64,000 bases of DNA from CAMLHU01 sp049680185 (GTDB lineage Bacteria > Gemmatimonadota > Gemmatimonadetes > Gemmatimonadales > GWC2-71-9): positions 52,467 to 116,466 of the forward strand of contig JBAUHI010000005.1 of the NCBI GenBank assembly GCA_049680185.1. The letters run 5' to 3'. Each line of letters begins with the position of its first letter. Within the stretch, counting starts at the first letter, position 1. Below, piece after piece: positions 55,919 through 63,683 of this stretch. The position numbers and the translations under genes were made by a program. The notes beneath the pieces are model-generated. The model ran no database searches. It saw only the letters and a list, made by a program, of their open reading frames with translations, and was not told where the DNA came from.

Positions 55919-57745
55919 TCATTCCACCGTCACCGACTTCGCCAGGTTCCTCGGCTGGTCCACGTTGCAGCCCCGCTTGACGGCCACGTAGTACGCAAAG
56001 AGCTGCAGCGGGATGATCGTGAGCAGTGGCGTCAGGAGGTCGATGGTCTCGGGGATCGAGAAGGTGGCATCGGCTATTCGTGCGATCTCCTCGTCTCCGT
56101 CGGTGACGATGGCGATGACCCGCCCGCCCCGCGCCTTCACCTCCTCGATGTTCGACACGATCTTCTGGTACACGCCGTCCTTGGGCGCGATGAACACCAC
56201 CGGCATCGCCTCGTCGATGAGCGCGATGGGTCCGTGCTTCATCTCCGCCGCCGGATACCCCTCGGCGTGGATGTAGGAGATCTCCTTCAACTTGAGCGCG
56301 CCTTCCAGCGCCACCGGGAAGTTGACCCCGCGCCCAAGGTACAGCGCATTCCCGGCATTCTCGAAGCGCACGGCGAGCTTTTCGACGTCCGCGGCCCGCT
56401 CCAGGATCCGCGCCACCTGATCCGGCACCTTGTTGAGCGCCTCGATCATCTGGCGCCCCTGCAGGATGCTCATGTTGCGGAGCCGGGCCAGCCGGAGCGC
56501 GAACATCGCGAGTGCCGTCACCTGGCTGGTGAAGGCCTTGGTGCTCGCCACCCCGACCTCGGGGCCGGCGTGCAGGTACGTCCCGCCGTCCACCTCGCGG
56601 GCGATGGTCGATCCCACCACGTTGACGAGTCCGATGGTGTGGGCGCCGCGCTGCTTGGCCTCGCGGATGGCGGCGAGGGTGTCGGCGGTCTCTCCCGATT
56701 GGGAGATGCCGATCACCAGCGTGCGCTCGTCCACCAGTGGATTCTTGTAGCGGAACTCGGAAGCGTATTCCACTTCCACCGGGATCCGCGCCAGCTCCTC
56801 GATCATGTACTCGCCGATGATGGCGGAGTGCCACGACGTACCGCACGCGGTGATGACGATCCGGTCGAACTTCTTCAGCTCCTCGTCGGTCAAGTTGAGG
56901 CCGTCGAGCCGTGCGGTCCCCTGCTCCTCGAGCAAGTGCCCCCGCATCGTGTTACGGATGGTCTCGGGCTGCTCGAAGATCTCCTTGAGCATGAAGTGGT
57001 CGTACCCGCCGCGCTCGATGGTGGCCAGGTCCCAGTCGATCTGATCGACGGGCTTGCTGATCCTGGAGAGCGCCAGATCGCGCACGGAATACCCCTCGCG
57101 CGTGAGCACGGCCATCTCGCCATCGTCCAGGTACACGACCGACCGGGTGTGGGCCAGGATGGCCGAGGCGTCGGAGGCCACGAACCATTCCTTGTCTCCC
57201 ACACCGACCAGGAGCGGCGAGCCGCGCCGGGCCGCCACCAGGACATCAGGTTCATCCGCACTGATCACGGCAATGCCGTACGCCCCTTCCACCTCGCGCA
57301 GCGCCGCGGCCACGGCTTCGGCCAGCTTCCCTTCGTACCGCTCACCGACCAAATGCGCCAGCACTTCGGTGTCGGTCTCGGACTTGAAGGTGTGGCCGCG
57401 CTGCACCAGCAGCTTCCGGATGCTGCCGGCGTTCTCGATGATGCCGTTATGAATGAGGGCGATCTTGCCGGTCTGGTCAGTGTGGGGATGGGCGTTGGGG
57501 GTGGTCGGCGCGCCATGCGTGGCCCAACGGGTGTGCCCGATGCCGAGGGTGCCGTGGGGCGCGTTGCCACTGATGGCCCGCTCCAGATTGGCGAGCTTTC
57601 CGGCGGCCTTCCGGACGTCGACCTTGCCACCGTTCACAACGGCGATCCCGGCCGAGTCGTAGCCGCGGTATTCCATCCGCCGGAGCCCGTCGATCAGGAG
57701 CCCCGCCGCCTCTCGCCCGCCGATGTACCCCACGATGCCGCACAT
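55919..57745 (-). CDS. glmS: Glutamine--fructose-6-phosphate aminotransferase
   Basis: Makes glucosamine-6-P, entry to UDP-GlcNAc for peptidoglycan and lipopolysaccharide. The 608-residue protein has the N-terminal nucleophile Cys2 (MCGIVGYIGGREA) with the glutaminase HTRWATHG and HNGIIEN motifs, two SIS domains (ITACGTSWHSA, SQSGETADTLAAI, GRGVNFPVALEGALKLKEISYIHAEGYPAAEMKHG region), and the C-terminal tail ending in SVTVE. It starts 15 nt after glmM on the same transcript. No glmS ribozyme is visible upstream, since glmM abuts it. Confidence 0.97.
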   Translation of the reverse strand: MCGIVGYIGGREAAGLLIDGLRRMEYRGYDSAGIAVVNGGKVDVRKAAGKLANLERAISGNAPHGTLGIGHTRWATHGAPTTPNAHPHTDQTGKIALIHNGIIENAGSIRKLLVQRGHTFKSETDTEVLAHLVGERYEGKLAEAVAAALREVEGAYGIAVISADEPDVLVAARRGSPLLVGVGDKEWFVASDASAILAHTRSVVYLDDGEMAVLTREGYSVRDLALSRISKPVDQIDWDLATIERGGYDHFMLKEIFEQPETIRNTMRGHLLEEQGTARLDGLNLTDEELKKFDRIVITACGTSWHSAIIGEYMIEELARIPVEVEYASEFRYKNPLVDERTLVIGISQSGETADTLAAIREAKQRGAHTIGLVNVVGSTIAREVDGGTYLHAGPEVGVASTKAFTSQVTALAMFALRLARLRNMSILQGRQMIEALNKVPDQVARILERAADVEKLAVRFENAGNALYLGRGVNFPVALEGALKLKEISYIHAEGYPAAEMKHGPIALIDEAMPVVFIAPKDGVYQKIVSNIEEVKARGGRVIAIVTDGDEEIARIADATFSIPETIDLLTPLLTIIPLQLFAYYVAVKRGCNVDQPRNLAKSVTVE

Positions 57746-57760
57746 TCGTCGTCCGCTTCC

Positions 57761-59167
57761 TTATCTGAAGATGCTCCTGCACGCCTCGACCAGCGCCTCC
57801 GCCTCGGCCCGCGTCGGCGCCTCGGCGATGAACCGTACGATCGGTTCCGTCCCCGAAGGACGGGCGTGGACCCAACGGTCGGCCCAAGCAAGTCGCAGGC
57901 CATCCCGGTCATCCGCCTCGGCGTCGGGGAACCGCTTCCGAAGCCCCGCGTAGACCGGCGCCAGCTCCGGACCGCGGGGCGCCTTGGCCTTCACAATAAC
58001 GTACTGTGGTGCATTCGACACGATGGCCGACACAGGCTGTCCGGTACGGCGGAGGAGCTCAAGGACCAGGGCCACCCCGATCGGCGCATCGCGACCGATG
58101 TGGACCGCCGGGAGGATCACCCCGCCATTCCCCTCGCCGCCGATCACCGCGTGCTCATCCCGGATCATCCGGGCCACATTCGCCTCTCCGACTGGCGCGC
58201 GGACGAACCGGGCCCCCGATGCCACCGCCGCATCCTCCACCACGCGCGAGGTGGACAGGTTGGCGACGACGGTCGGGGGGGCGGAGAGACGGAGGGGCGG
58301 AGAACCCCTCCGTCCCTCCGTCCCTTCGTCTCTCCGTCCACCAAGCACCGCCCGCACCGCGAACGCCAAGGTGTAGTCCTCGCCGATCGGTTTCCCGGTC
58401 TCGTCGACGAGTGCCAAGCGATCGACGTCGGGATCCACCGCCATCCCGATGTCGGCCTTGGCCTCGCGGACCAGACGGCCCAGGTCGCCCAGATTCTCGG
58501 GGATCGGTTCGGGCGGGTGCGGAAAGCGGCCGTCGGTCTCGAGGTTGATGGCGGCCACTTCGCAGCCGAGCGCTTCGAGGAGCTTGGGGATCGTGGTGCC
58601 CCCCGCGCCCCGCACGCAGTCGAGCGCCACCTTGAACCGCCGCTTCCGGAGGGCAGCTCGGTCGAGCTGCGGCAGCGCCAGCACCATCTCCAGGTGTCGT
58701 TCGATTGCGCCAGCGTCCTCACGGACCGTGCCCACCCCGTCCCATCGCACCCGCTCGGGGCCCTGTTCGGCCAGTGCCCGGACCGCAGCGCCGGAATCTC
58801 CATCGAGGAAGATCCCGTCGGGGCCGACGAACTTGAGCGCGTTCCACTCGATCGGGTTGTGGCTGGCGGTGAGGATGAGTCCCGCGCCAGCGTGGTGGTG
58901 CTCCACCGCCAGCTGGACCGTCGGTGTGGGGACGATGCCGAGATCGATCACGTCGGCACCGGCCGACATCAGGCCGGCGGCGGCGGCGCGCGAATACATC
59001 GCACCGCTGGTGCGCGAGTCGCGTCCCAGCACCACGAGCGGCTTGCCGGACTTCCTGGCCCAGGCGCCGAGTGCTGCGGCGTGACGGGCAATGAGTTCGG
59101 GGGTCAGGTCGGTGCCGACGATGCCACGCATCCCGGACACGCTGATCATCAAGGTCGAAGAGGTCAT
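57761..59167 (-). CDS. glmM: Phosphoglucosamine mutase-type alpha-D-phosphohexomutase with repeat-encoded insert
   Basis: Converts glucosamine-6-P to glucosamine-1-P or acts as phosphomannomutase/phosphoglucomutase; the glmS neighbour supports GlmM. ATG 59167 gives 468 residues, with a second possible start at MISVSGMRG. The phosphoserine is in LTASHNP near residue 105, the metal loop is DPDVDRLAL, the sugar loop contains GEGNGGV, and the phosphate loop is RPSGTEPIVR. Residues about 275-297 (RRDEGTEGRRGSPPLRLS) are encoded by an inverted GGACGGA heptad element absent from normal family members and would form a surface loop. The four active-site loops are intact, so the enzyme is probably functional. 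glmS follows after 15 nt. Confidence 0.88.
   Translation of the reverse strand: MTSSTLMISVSGMRGIVGTDLTPELIARHAAALGAWARKSGKPLVVLGRDSRTSGAMYSRAAAAGLMSAGADVIDLGIVPTPTVQLAVEHHHAGAGLILTASHNPIEWNALKFVGPDGIFLDGDSGAAVRALAEQGPERVRWDGVGTVREDAGAIERHLEMVLALPQLDRAALRKRRFKVALDCVRGAGGTTIPKLLEALGCEVAAINLETDGRFPHPPEPIPENLGDLGRLVREAKADIGMAVDPDVDRLALVDETGKPIGEDYTLAFAVRAVLGGRRDEGTEGRRGSPPLRLSAPPTVVANLSTSRVVEDAAVASGARFVRAPVGEANVARMIRDEHAVIGGEGNGGVILPAVHIGRDAPIGVALVLELLRRTGQPVSAIVSNAPQYVIVKAKAPRGPELAPVYAGLRKRFPDAEADDRDGLRLAWADRWVHARPSGTEPIVRFIAEAPTRAEAEALVEACRSIFR
58276..58342 (-). repeat. In-frame inverted GGACGGA heptad element inside glmM
   Basis: On the gene strand GGACGGAGAGACG and GGACGGAGGGACGGAGGGG units face CCCCTCCGTCTCTCCGCCC across a short loop. 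The length keeps the reading frame, and no stop codon arises. The same unit follows clpX at 39300-39335. Confidence 0.8.
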
Positions 59168-59204
59168 TGGAGGCGGTGCGGGCGGGCCAGGGGAGGTGCC
59201 GGCG

Positions 59205-60275
59205 TCAGAACGAGACCGGCAGCTGGGCCGGGTCCGGGAAGGCACGAAGGAAGGCATCCACCACCCGCGCATCGAATTGGTCGCCGACGCAGCGGCGGAG
59301 CTCTTCCACCGCAACGTCGGCGGAGCGGAGGCTGCGATACGTGCGGTTGGTGGTCATCGCGTCGAACGCATCGGCCACCGACACGATCCTGGCCTCGAGC
59401 GGGATGGCGTCCCCGGTGAGTCCGTCGGGAAAGCCCGAGCCGTTCAAGCGCTCGTGGTGGGAGCGGACGATGCGGAGGACGCGTGGCGTTTCCCGAGCCA
59501 GGGGCGCCAGGATCCGCTCGCCCAGCACCGTATGCTCGGCGATGTGGCGGAATTCCTCGGTCGTGAGCGGGCCGGCCTTGTTGAGCACGTCTTCCCGGGT
59601 CCCGATCTTGCCGATGTCGTGGAGTTCCGCGCCGAGCCGAAGTTCTTCGAGCTCATCACCGGCAAAACCCAGGTTGACACCCATCTTGACCGAATACCAG
59701 CTGACCCGCTTGGAGTGGCCGCGGGTGTACGCGTCCTTGGCCTCCAGCGCGTGCGCCAGCGTCTGCACGCCCTCGAGGAAGAGCTCCCGGATCCGCTGGG
59801 CCTGCTGCCGCACGCGGGTCTCGAGGTGCTTCTGGTAGAATCGGTTCTGCAGCGTGAGCTCGCGCTTTTCGAGCGCGCGCGTCACCCGGGTGCGCACCTC
59901 GTCGACGATCACCGGCTTCGCGATGTAGTCGGCGGCACCCAACTGCATGCACGACACCGCCGTCTCGACGTCCGCGACGGCCGTGAGCATGATGACGGCA
60001 GTGTCCGGCCACCGCTCCCGGAGGCGGCGGAGCAGTTCCAAGCCATCCATTTCCGGCATGTGGATGTCGCTGATGACGATCGGGATGTCCTCGTGATGCT
60101 CCAGCAGTTCGATCGCCTGGACGCCGGATCCCGCCTGGATGCACGCCAGCCCCTGGCCCTCGATGACCCGGACCAGCGCGTGGCGCACCAGATCGTCATC
60201 ATCCACGACCAGGCAGCGCGCGATGGCGGTGGGAGGAGCGGGCGGGGTGCTCGGTTCCTGAAGCGTACTCACCAT
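59205..60275 (-). CDS. Response regulator with HD-GYP phosphodiesterase domain
   Basis: Predicted phosphorylation-controlled cyclic-di-GMP hydrolase. The 356 residues contain an N-terminal receiver (about 20-135) with VVDDDD, phospho-Asp in VISDIHMPEMDG, MLTAVAD and IAKPV, a short coiled coil, and an HD-GYP domain: AKDAYTRGHSKRVS, ELHDIGKIGT near residue 220, SHHERLNGSGFPDGL and VADAFDAMTTNRTYR. The GYP signature reads GFP. The promoter box lies almost on the ATG; a GTG codon next to it could be a leaderless start. It is 37 nt upstream of glmM, so it may be co-transcribed with glmM-glmS. Confidence 0.92.
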   Translation of the reverse strand: MVSTLQEPSTPPAPPTAIARCLVVDDDDLVRHALVRVIEGQGLACIQAGSGVQAIELLEHHEDIPIVISDIHMPEMDGLELLRRLRERWPDTAVIMLTAVADVETAVSCMQLGAADYIAKPVIVDEVRTRVTRALEKRELTLQNRFYQKHLETRVRQQAQRIRELFLEGVQTLAHALEAKDAYTRGHSKRVSWYSVKMGVNLGFAGDELEELRLGAELHDIGKIGTREDVLNKAGPLTTEEFRHIAEHTVLGERILAPLARETPRVLRIVRSHHERLNGSGFPDGLTGDAIPLEARIVSVADAFDAMTTNRTYRSLRSADVAVEELRRCVGDQFDARVVDAFLRAFPDPAQLPVSF

Positions 60276-60278
60276 GCC

Positions 60279-60307
60279 AACTTACGCGGCCCACGGGACC
60301 GGCACAA
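60279..60307 (-). promoter_or_regulatory. HD-GYP regulator promoter candidate, near-leaderless
   Basis: On the minus strand TTGTGC (60302-60307), 17-nt spacer and TAAGTT (60279-60284), 3 nt before the ATG. It lies back to back with the cystathionine synthase promoter. Confidence 0.5.
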
Positions 60308-60321
60308 CTATTTGGCGCGCC

Positions 60322-60351
60322 TTGCCGCTCCCAAGACCGCGCCGTTAGGTT
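60322..60351 (+). promoter_or_regulatory. Cystathionine synthase/lyase promoter candidate
   Basis: TTGCCG (60322-60327), 18-nt spacer, TAGGTT (60346-60351), 25 nt before the ATG. The box and following CC match those before tig, ysxC and the cyclase. Confidence 0.5.
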
Positions 60352-60376
60352 CCCCGCGCCTCAACCCGGCCTTCCA

Positions 60377-61549
60377 ATGACCCGAATCCTGCACGACGAC
60401 CACTCCCACGGCCTTTCCACCCGCGCCGTCCACGCCGGTCAGGTCCCCGACCCACTGGCGGGGGCGGTGATGCCGCCGATCTACCAGACCTCGACCTACA
60501 TCCAGGAGGGGCTCGGCAAGCACAAGGGCTACGAGTACGCCCGGACCTCCAACCCCACCCGTGAGGCGCTGGAACGGAACGTCGCCGCCCTGGAGGGCGC
60601 CACCCACGGGTTCGCCTTCGGCTCGGGGCTCGCGGCGCTGGACACGCTCCTCAAGGTCTTCTCCCAGGGCGACCACGTCGTTTGTGGTGAGAACGTCTAC
60701 GGCGGATCGCACCGGATGATGACCCGGATCTTCAGCCGGTTCGGGCTGTCGTTCAGCTTCGTCGACACCAGCGACATCGCCAACGTCGAACGGGCGCTCA
60801 CGCCGAAGACGCGGATGGTCTATTGCGAGACGCCCACCAACCCGATGATGACGCTCACCGACCTCCGCGCCGTGGGCGACCTGACCCAGGCACGGGGCCT
60901 CGTCTTTGCCGTCGACAACACCTTTGCCACCCCGATCTTCCAGCGTCCCCTCGAACTTGGCGCCGACGTGGTGCTCCATTCCACCACCAAGTATCTGAAC
61001 GGCCACAGCGACATGGTCGGCGGGCTCCTCGTCACCACGCGCGAGGACCTGGCCGAACCGATCGGATTTCTCCAGAATGCGGCGGGTGGTGTGCCGGGGC
61101 CGATGGATTGCTGGCTGGCACTCCGCGGCATCAAGACCTTGCCGCTCCGGATGAAGCGCCACGACGAGACCGGTAGGCGTCTGGCACCGTGGCTCGCGAA
61201 GCATCCGGCGGTCAAGCGGATCTACTACCCGGGGCTCCCTGAGCATCCGCAATACGAGTTGGCGACGCGCCAGATGCAGGGCTTCGGCGGGATGATCTCC
61301 GTCGAGCTGGGCAATGTCGAGTTCGCAAAGCGGGTGGTGGAGCGGACTCGGATCTTCCGGCTGGCGGAATCGTTGGGGGGTGTCGAGAGCCTGATCGGGC
61401 ATCCCGCCTCGATGACCCACGCCTCGGTGCCGGTCCCGATGCGCCAGAAGATGGGACTCACCGACAGCCTCATCCGTTTGAGCTGCGGCATCGAGGATGC
61501 GGAAGACCTGATGGGAGACTTGGAGCAGGCGTTCGTGGGCGCGAAATAG
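60377..61549 (+). CDS. Cystathionine gamma-synthase/lyase family PLP enzyme
   Basis: Trans-sulfuration enzyme of the Cys/Met PLP family. The 390-residue protein has YARTSNPTREALE, FGSGLAALDTLLK, the DNTFATPIFQRPLELGADVVLHS strand, and PLP-binding Lys205 in STTKYLNGHSD. SLGGVESLIGHPASMTHASVP closes the active site. Family members include MetB, MetC-like lyases and methionine gamma-lyase; the subtype cannot be fixed from sequence and no neighbouring met or cys gene is present. Promoter hexamers TTGCCG and TAGGTT lie upstream. Confidence 0.92.
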   Translation: MTRILHDDHSHGLSTRAVHAGQVPDPLAGAVMPPIYQTSTYIQEGLGKHKGYEYARTSNPTREALERNVAALEGATHGFAFGSGLAALDTLLKVFSQGDHVVCGENVYGGSHRMMTRIFSRFGLSFSFVDTSDIANVERALTPKTRMVYCETPTNPMMTLTDLRAVGDLTQARGLVFAVDNTFATPIFQRPLELGADVVLHSTTKYLNGHSDMVGGLLVTTREDLAEPIGFLQNAAGGVPGPMDCWLALRGIKTLPLRMKRHDETGRRLAPWLAKHPAVKRIYYPGLPEHPQYELATRQMQGFGGMISVELGNVEFAKRVVERTRIFRLAESLGGVESLIGHPASMTHASVPVPMRQKMGLTDSLIRLSCGIEDAEDLMGDLEQAFVGAK

Positions 61550-61550
61550 T

Positions 61551-61615
61551 TGGTGAACAGTCAACGGTGAAGGGTGAACGGGGAGTTGGTGGCGGGTGGC
61601 AGGTGGCGGGTACCG
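61551..61615. repeat. Mixed GTGAACG and GTGGCGG heptads
   Basis: After the stop codon, GTGAACAGTCAACGGTGAAGG-type units change directly to GGTGGCGGGTGGCAGG units, so two repeat families seen apart elsewhere (1485 and 8327) are joined here. Confidence 0.7.
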
Positions 61616-61620
61616 GGTAC

Positions 61621-61720
61621 TTCGGGGGCGTACGCCCCCACTCGGCTCAGGCGTCCTGACGGACGCTGGCTCCAGGCTCTTAGCTCGATGTTGGCGTCAG
61701 CTCTGGTGGGCCGAGTGGCC
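61621..61720. repeat. Hairpin-rich intergenic repeat, copy 1
   Basis: A 54-bp block (61621-61674) with the palindrome GGGGGCGTACGCCCCC is repeated with two differences at 62606-62659. CCACTCGGC at 61638 pairs with GCCGAGTGG at 61711-61719, making one long foldable unit. It ends just before the next gene. Confidence 0.75.
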
Positions 61721-61736
61721 AGTGATGGAGGTATCT

Positions 61737-62507
61737 GTGATCTTGCGCGTTCATCGCCTTGTCATCGCGACTTGCTTCATAGCATCGGCACGTCTTACCG
61801 GGCAGACTCTGCCTGACTACGGCTTTGTCGTGGTTCCGGTTGCTGCAGAGTTCCATGGGGATACGCTCCGGATCGGATATCAGCTGGTCAACCCAAAGGG
61901 AAGCGTAGAGAGTATAGGTCTCTTCTACGTACCCTATGCGGTGCCGGCCGTCCGGGCGTTGGCCCCAGATTCGAATTGGATGGTAGTATCTGGCGGGCGC
62001 AGGATCAAAAGCGTTGTGTGGGGGACGTTAGATACGACGGTGATGATGCCCGGTGCTACCAGCCCGGACTTGGTCTACAGAGCCGTTGGTGTTGTCGGAG
62101 TCGTAACTGCATGGTTGTCGCCGTATCGCTCGACGCCTACCGAAGAAGACGTGATGGCCGATGAGGCAGCGAGGCGAAGGCTCGACCCGGCGCCTATGTT
62201 CGTTACCACCATCGGCGTCGTTCCTGCTCCAAGCAGCAGCAGCAGCACCGACCTGATCGCGTTACTGCAGGCTGCCAGTTCGAACGCGTGTACCATGGCG
62301 TGGATCTCGAATGCGGGGATCTGCACCAGCCTCTCTCAAAAGCTCACTGCCGCGTCGGCATCTCTGACGCGTGGCGACACTACGGCTGCAAAAACTCAAC
62401 TCGGCGCTCTCCAGCATGAACTTGACGCCCAGCGCGGGAAGCACGTTACCGACAATGCGTATTGGCTGCTCAAAACGAACGCCGAGTACGTGCTGATGCA
62501 CCTCTGA
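61737..62507 (+). CDS. Secreted protein, AT-richer than surroundings, with FIMAH-like C-terminus
   Basis: Not recognised as a whole. The GTG start at 61737 lies 5 nt after GGAGG and gives 256 residues with signal peptide MILRVHRLVIATCFIASARLTGQ; ATG 61725 is an alternative. The middle is beta-rich with no known motif. The last 60 residues (LSQKLTAASASLTRGDTTA then LGALQHELDAQRGKHVTD and the final YVLMHL) resemble the FIMAH helical module seen at the ends of secreted proteins. A Ser-rich linker (PAPSSSSSTD) precedes it. The base composition is visibly lower in GC than the flanking genes, and similar hairpin repeats lie on both sides, which suggests transfer. Confidence 0.6.
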   Translation: MILRVHRLVIATCFIASARLTGQTLPDYGFVVVPVAAEFHGDTLRIGYQLVNPKGSVESIGLFYVPYAVPAVRALAPDSNWMVVSGGRRIKSVVWGTLDTTVMMPGATSPDLVYRAVGVVGVVTAWLSPYRSTPTEEDVMADEAARRRLDPAPMFVTTIGVVPAPSSSSSTDLIALLQAASSNACTMAWISNAGICTSLSQKLTAASASLTRGDTTAAKTQLGALQHELDAQRGKHVTDNAYWLLKTNAEYVLMHL

Positions 62508-62605
62508 TAGTCGGACGGCACCTTGGGATCAACTGACTAGTCCTCCGAGAACAGCGGCACCTCGAATAGCGGGCGGTGGGTTTTCCGGTCCGTCCCGCCG
62601 ATCAT

Positions 62606-62743
62606 TTCGGGGGCGTGCGCCCCCACTCGGCTCAGGCGTCCTGGCGGACGCTGGCTCCATGCCAATCGCAGTCCAGAACACGGGCGTGAGCCCCGATGAG
62701 CCGAGTGGCGGCGCCTGTCCTGAGCGTAGCGAAGGATCAGCCG
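62606..62743. repeat. Hairpin-rich intergenic repeat, copy 2 plus CCTGAGCGTAGCGAAGGATC unit
   Basis: 62606-62659 repeats the 54-bp block of 61621. CCACTCGGCTC (62624) pairs with GAGCCGAGTGG (62698). A 61-bp block at 62683-62743, ending in the CCTGAGC-GAAGGATC word, recurs at 62811-62871. Confidence 0.75.
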
Positions 62744-62766
62744 CCGAAGAGTGCAACGGCACCGGA

Positions 62767-62800
62767 CGCTGAACTCTAAGCTCTAAGCTCTGAGCTCTCA
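62767..62800. repeat. AAGCTCT heptad array
   Basis: CTCTAAGCTCTAAGCTCTGA and related units follow a 7-nt period within the 383-nt gap between the two secreted-protein genes. Confidence 0.65.
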
Positions 62801-62810
62801 GCTCGATGTT

Positions 62811-62871
62811 GGCGTGAGCCCCGATGAGCAGAGTGGCGGCGCCTGTCCTGAGCGTAGCGAAGGATCAGCCG
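62811..62871. repeat. Second copy of the 61-bp repeat
   Basis: Matches 62683-62743 almost throughout, including GGCGTGAGCCCCGATGAGC and GCGCCTGTCCTGAGCG. It ends 19 nt before the next start codon. Confidence 0.75.
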
Positions 62872-62890
62872 GCGAACGGAGAACTGTTCT

Positions 62891-63532
62891 ATGCAGCGGC
62901 CTATCGCGTTGATGCTCGCCCTGTTGGTCAGTGCTGCTTTACCAGCGAAAGCGCAAGCAGATCCGGATTCCGTGAAACTGCGCAATGATTGCCGCCGGTA
63001 CCGCCAAGTCCTGACCACCGGTAAACCCGCGCCCCATCGTGCTGAAGCATTGGAGCGCGTGAATCTTTGCCAAGATGCTCCGAGCATCTTCGTCGACTGG
63101 CTCGGCAGCCTGAGCAGTGCGACGAACCCAGACCAATTCGCTGATTTTAGAAGTGAAGTGTCGGGGGTACGAGATGGCCTGGTGTTTGCAAAGGCACTGG
63201 CAACGTCGCAAGATCGGGGGGGGTCTCCGACAGCGCGGGTAGTTGCCCTGTTGGTCGTTCTGGATCAACAAGGCTACTCCTGGTCCGCCGCGTTCACGAA
63301 TGTGATCACCCGAGGAAAATACTGCGCACTTGCACCAGCCTCAGGTGTCGACACGCGTGTGCTGACCCCGCTTCCGAGTGACTACCTGGACCAATCCATC
63401 GCGGTCAGCGCGCGTATTGCGTCGGACGTCAACGAGCCGACGCCGGTGAGAAACGCCGCCGCGTGTGTTCACCGGTACCTGGTCCTACGGAATACTCTCT
63501 ATCGAGATGACCCGCCGGCACTGCACCCCTGA
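62891..63532 (+). CDS. Secreted protein of unknown function
   Basis: Not recognised. ATG 62891 gives 213 residues with signal peptide MQRPIALMLALLVSAALPAKAQA. The mature part is mainly helical with four or five cysteines (DCRR, NLCQD, KYCAL, AACVH) that could form disulfides. It contains no known catalytic motif. Like the preceding secreted gene it is AT-richer than its neighbours and is bordered by copies of the hairpin repeat. A start is supported by the signal peptide; no good ribosome site is seen. Confidence 0.6.
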   Translation: MQRPIALMLALLVSAALPAKAQADPDSVKLRNDCRRYRQVLTTGKPAPHRAEALERVNLCQDAPSIFVDWLGSLSSATNPDQFADFRSEVSGVRDGLVFAKALATSQDRGGSPTARVVALLVVLDQQGYSWSAAFTNVITRGKYCALAPASGVDTRVLTPLPSDYLDQSIAVSARIASDVNEPTPVRNAAACVHRYLVLRNTLYRDDPPALHP

Positions 63533-63540
63533 CGATGGAG

Positions 63541-63605
63541 GGTGAACTTGGCACGCCTCGGCAAGCCCACCCCCCGTTTACAGTTCACCATTGACCGTTC
63601 ACCCT
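63541..63605. repeat. Inverted GTGAAC repeat
   Basis: GGTGAAC at 63541 faces GTTCACCATTGACCGTTCACC-type sequence at 63583-63603; same family as 1485 and 53710. Confidence 0.65.
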
Positions 63606-63683
63606 AGACCGGCAATTGTTCCCATTTGAAACCTCCGCGGATCCCGACCGTAGGGCCCGCTATCCCCTTCGTCGAGCGATAGA

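Noticed and set aside
55865..59419. Plus-strand open frame of over 1,100 codons
   Set aside because: It runs antisense across glmS and glmM, both of which have clear catalytic motifs.
61621..62743. Integron attC sites
   Set aside because: Foldable repeats flank small genes, but the GTTRRRY/RYYYAAC core boxes are not matched and no integrase is in the window.
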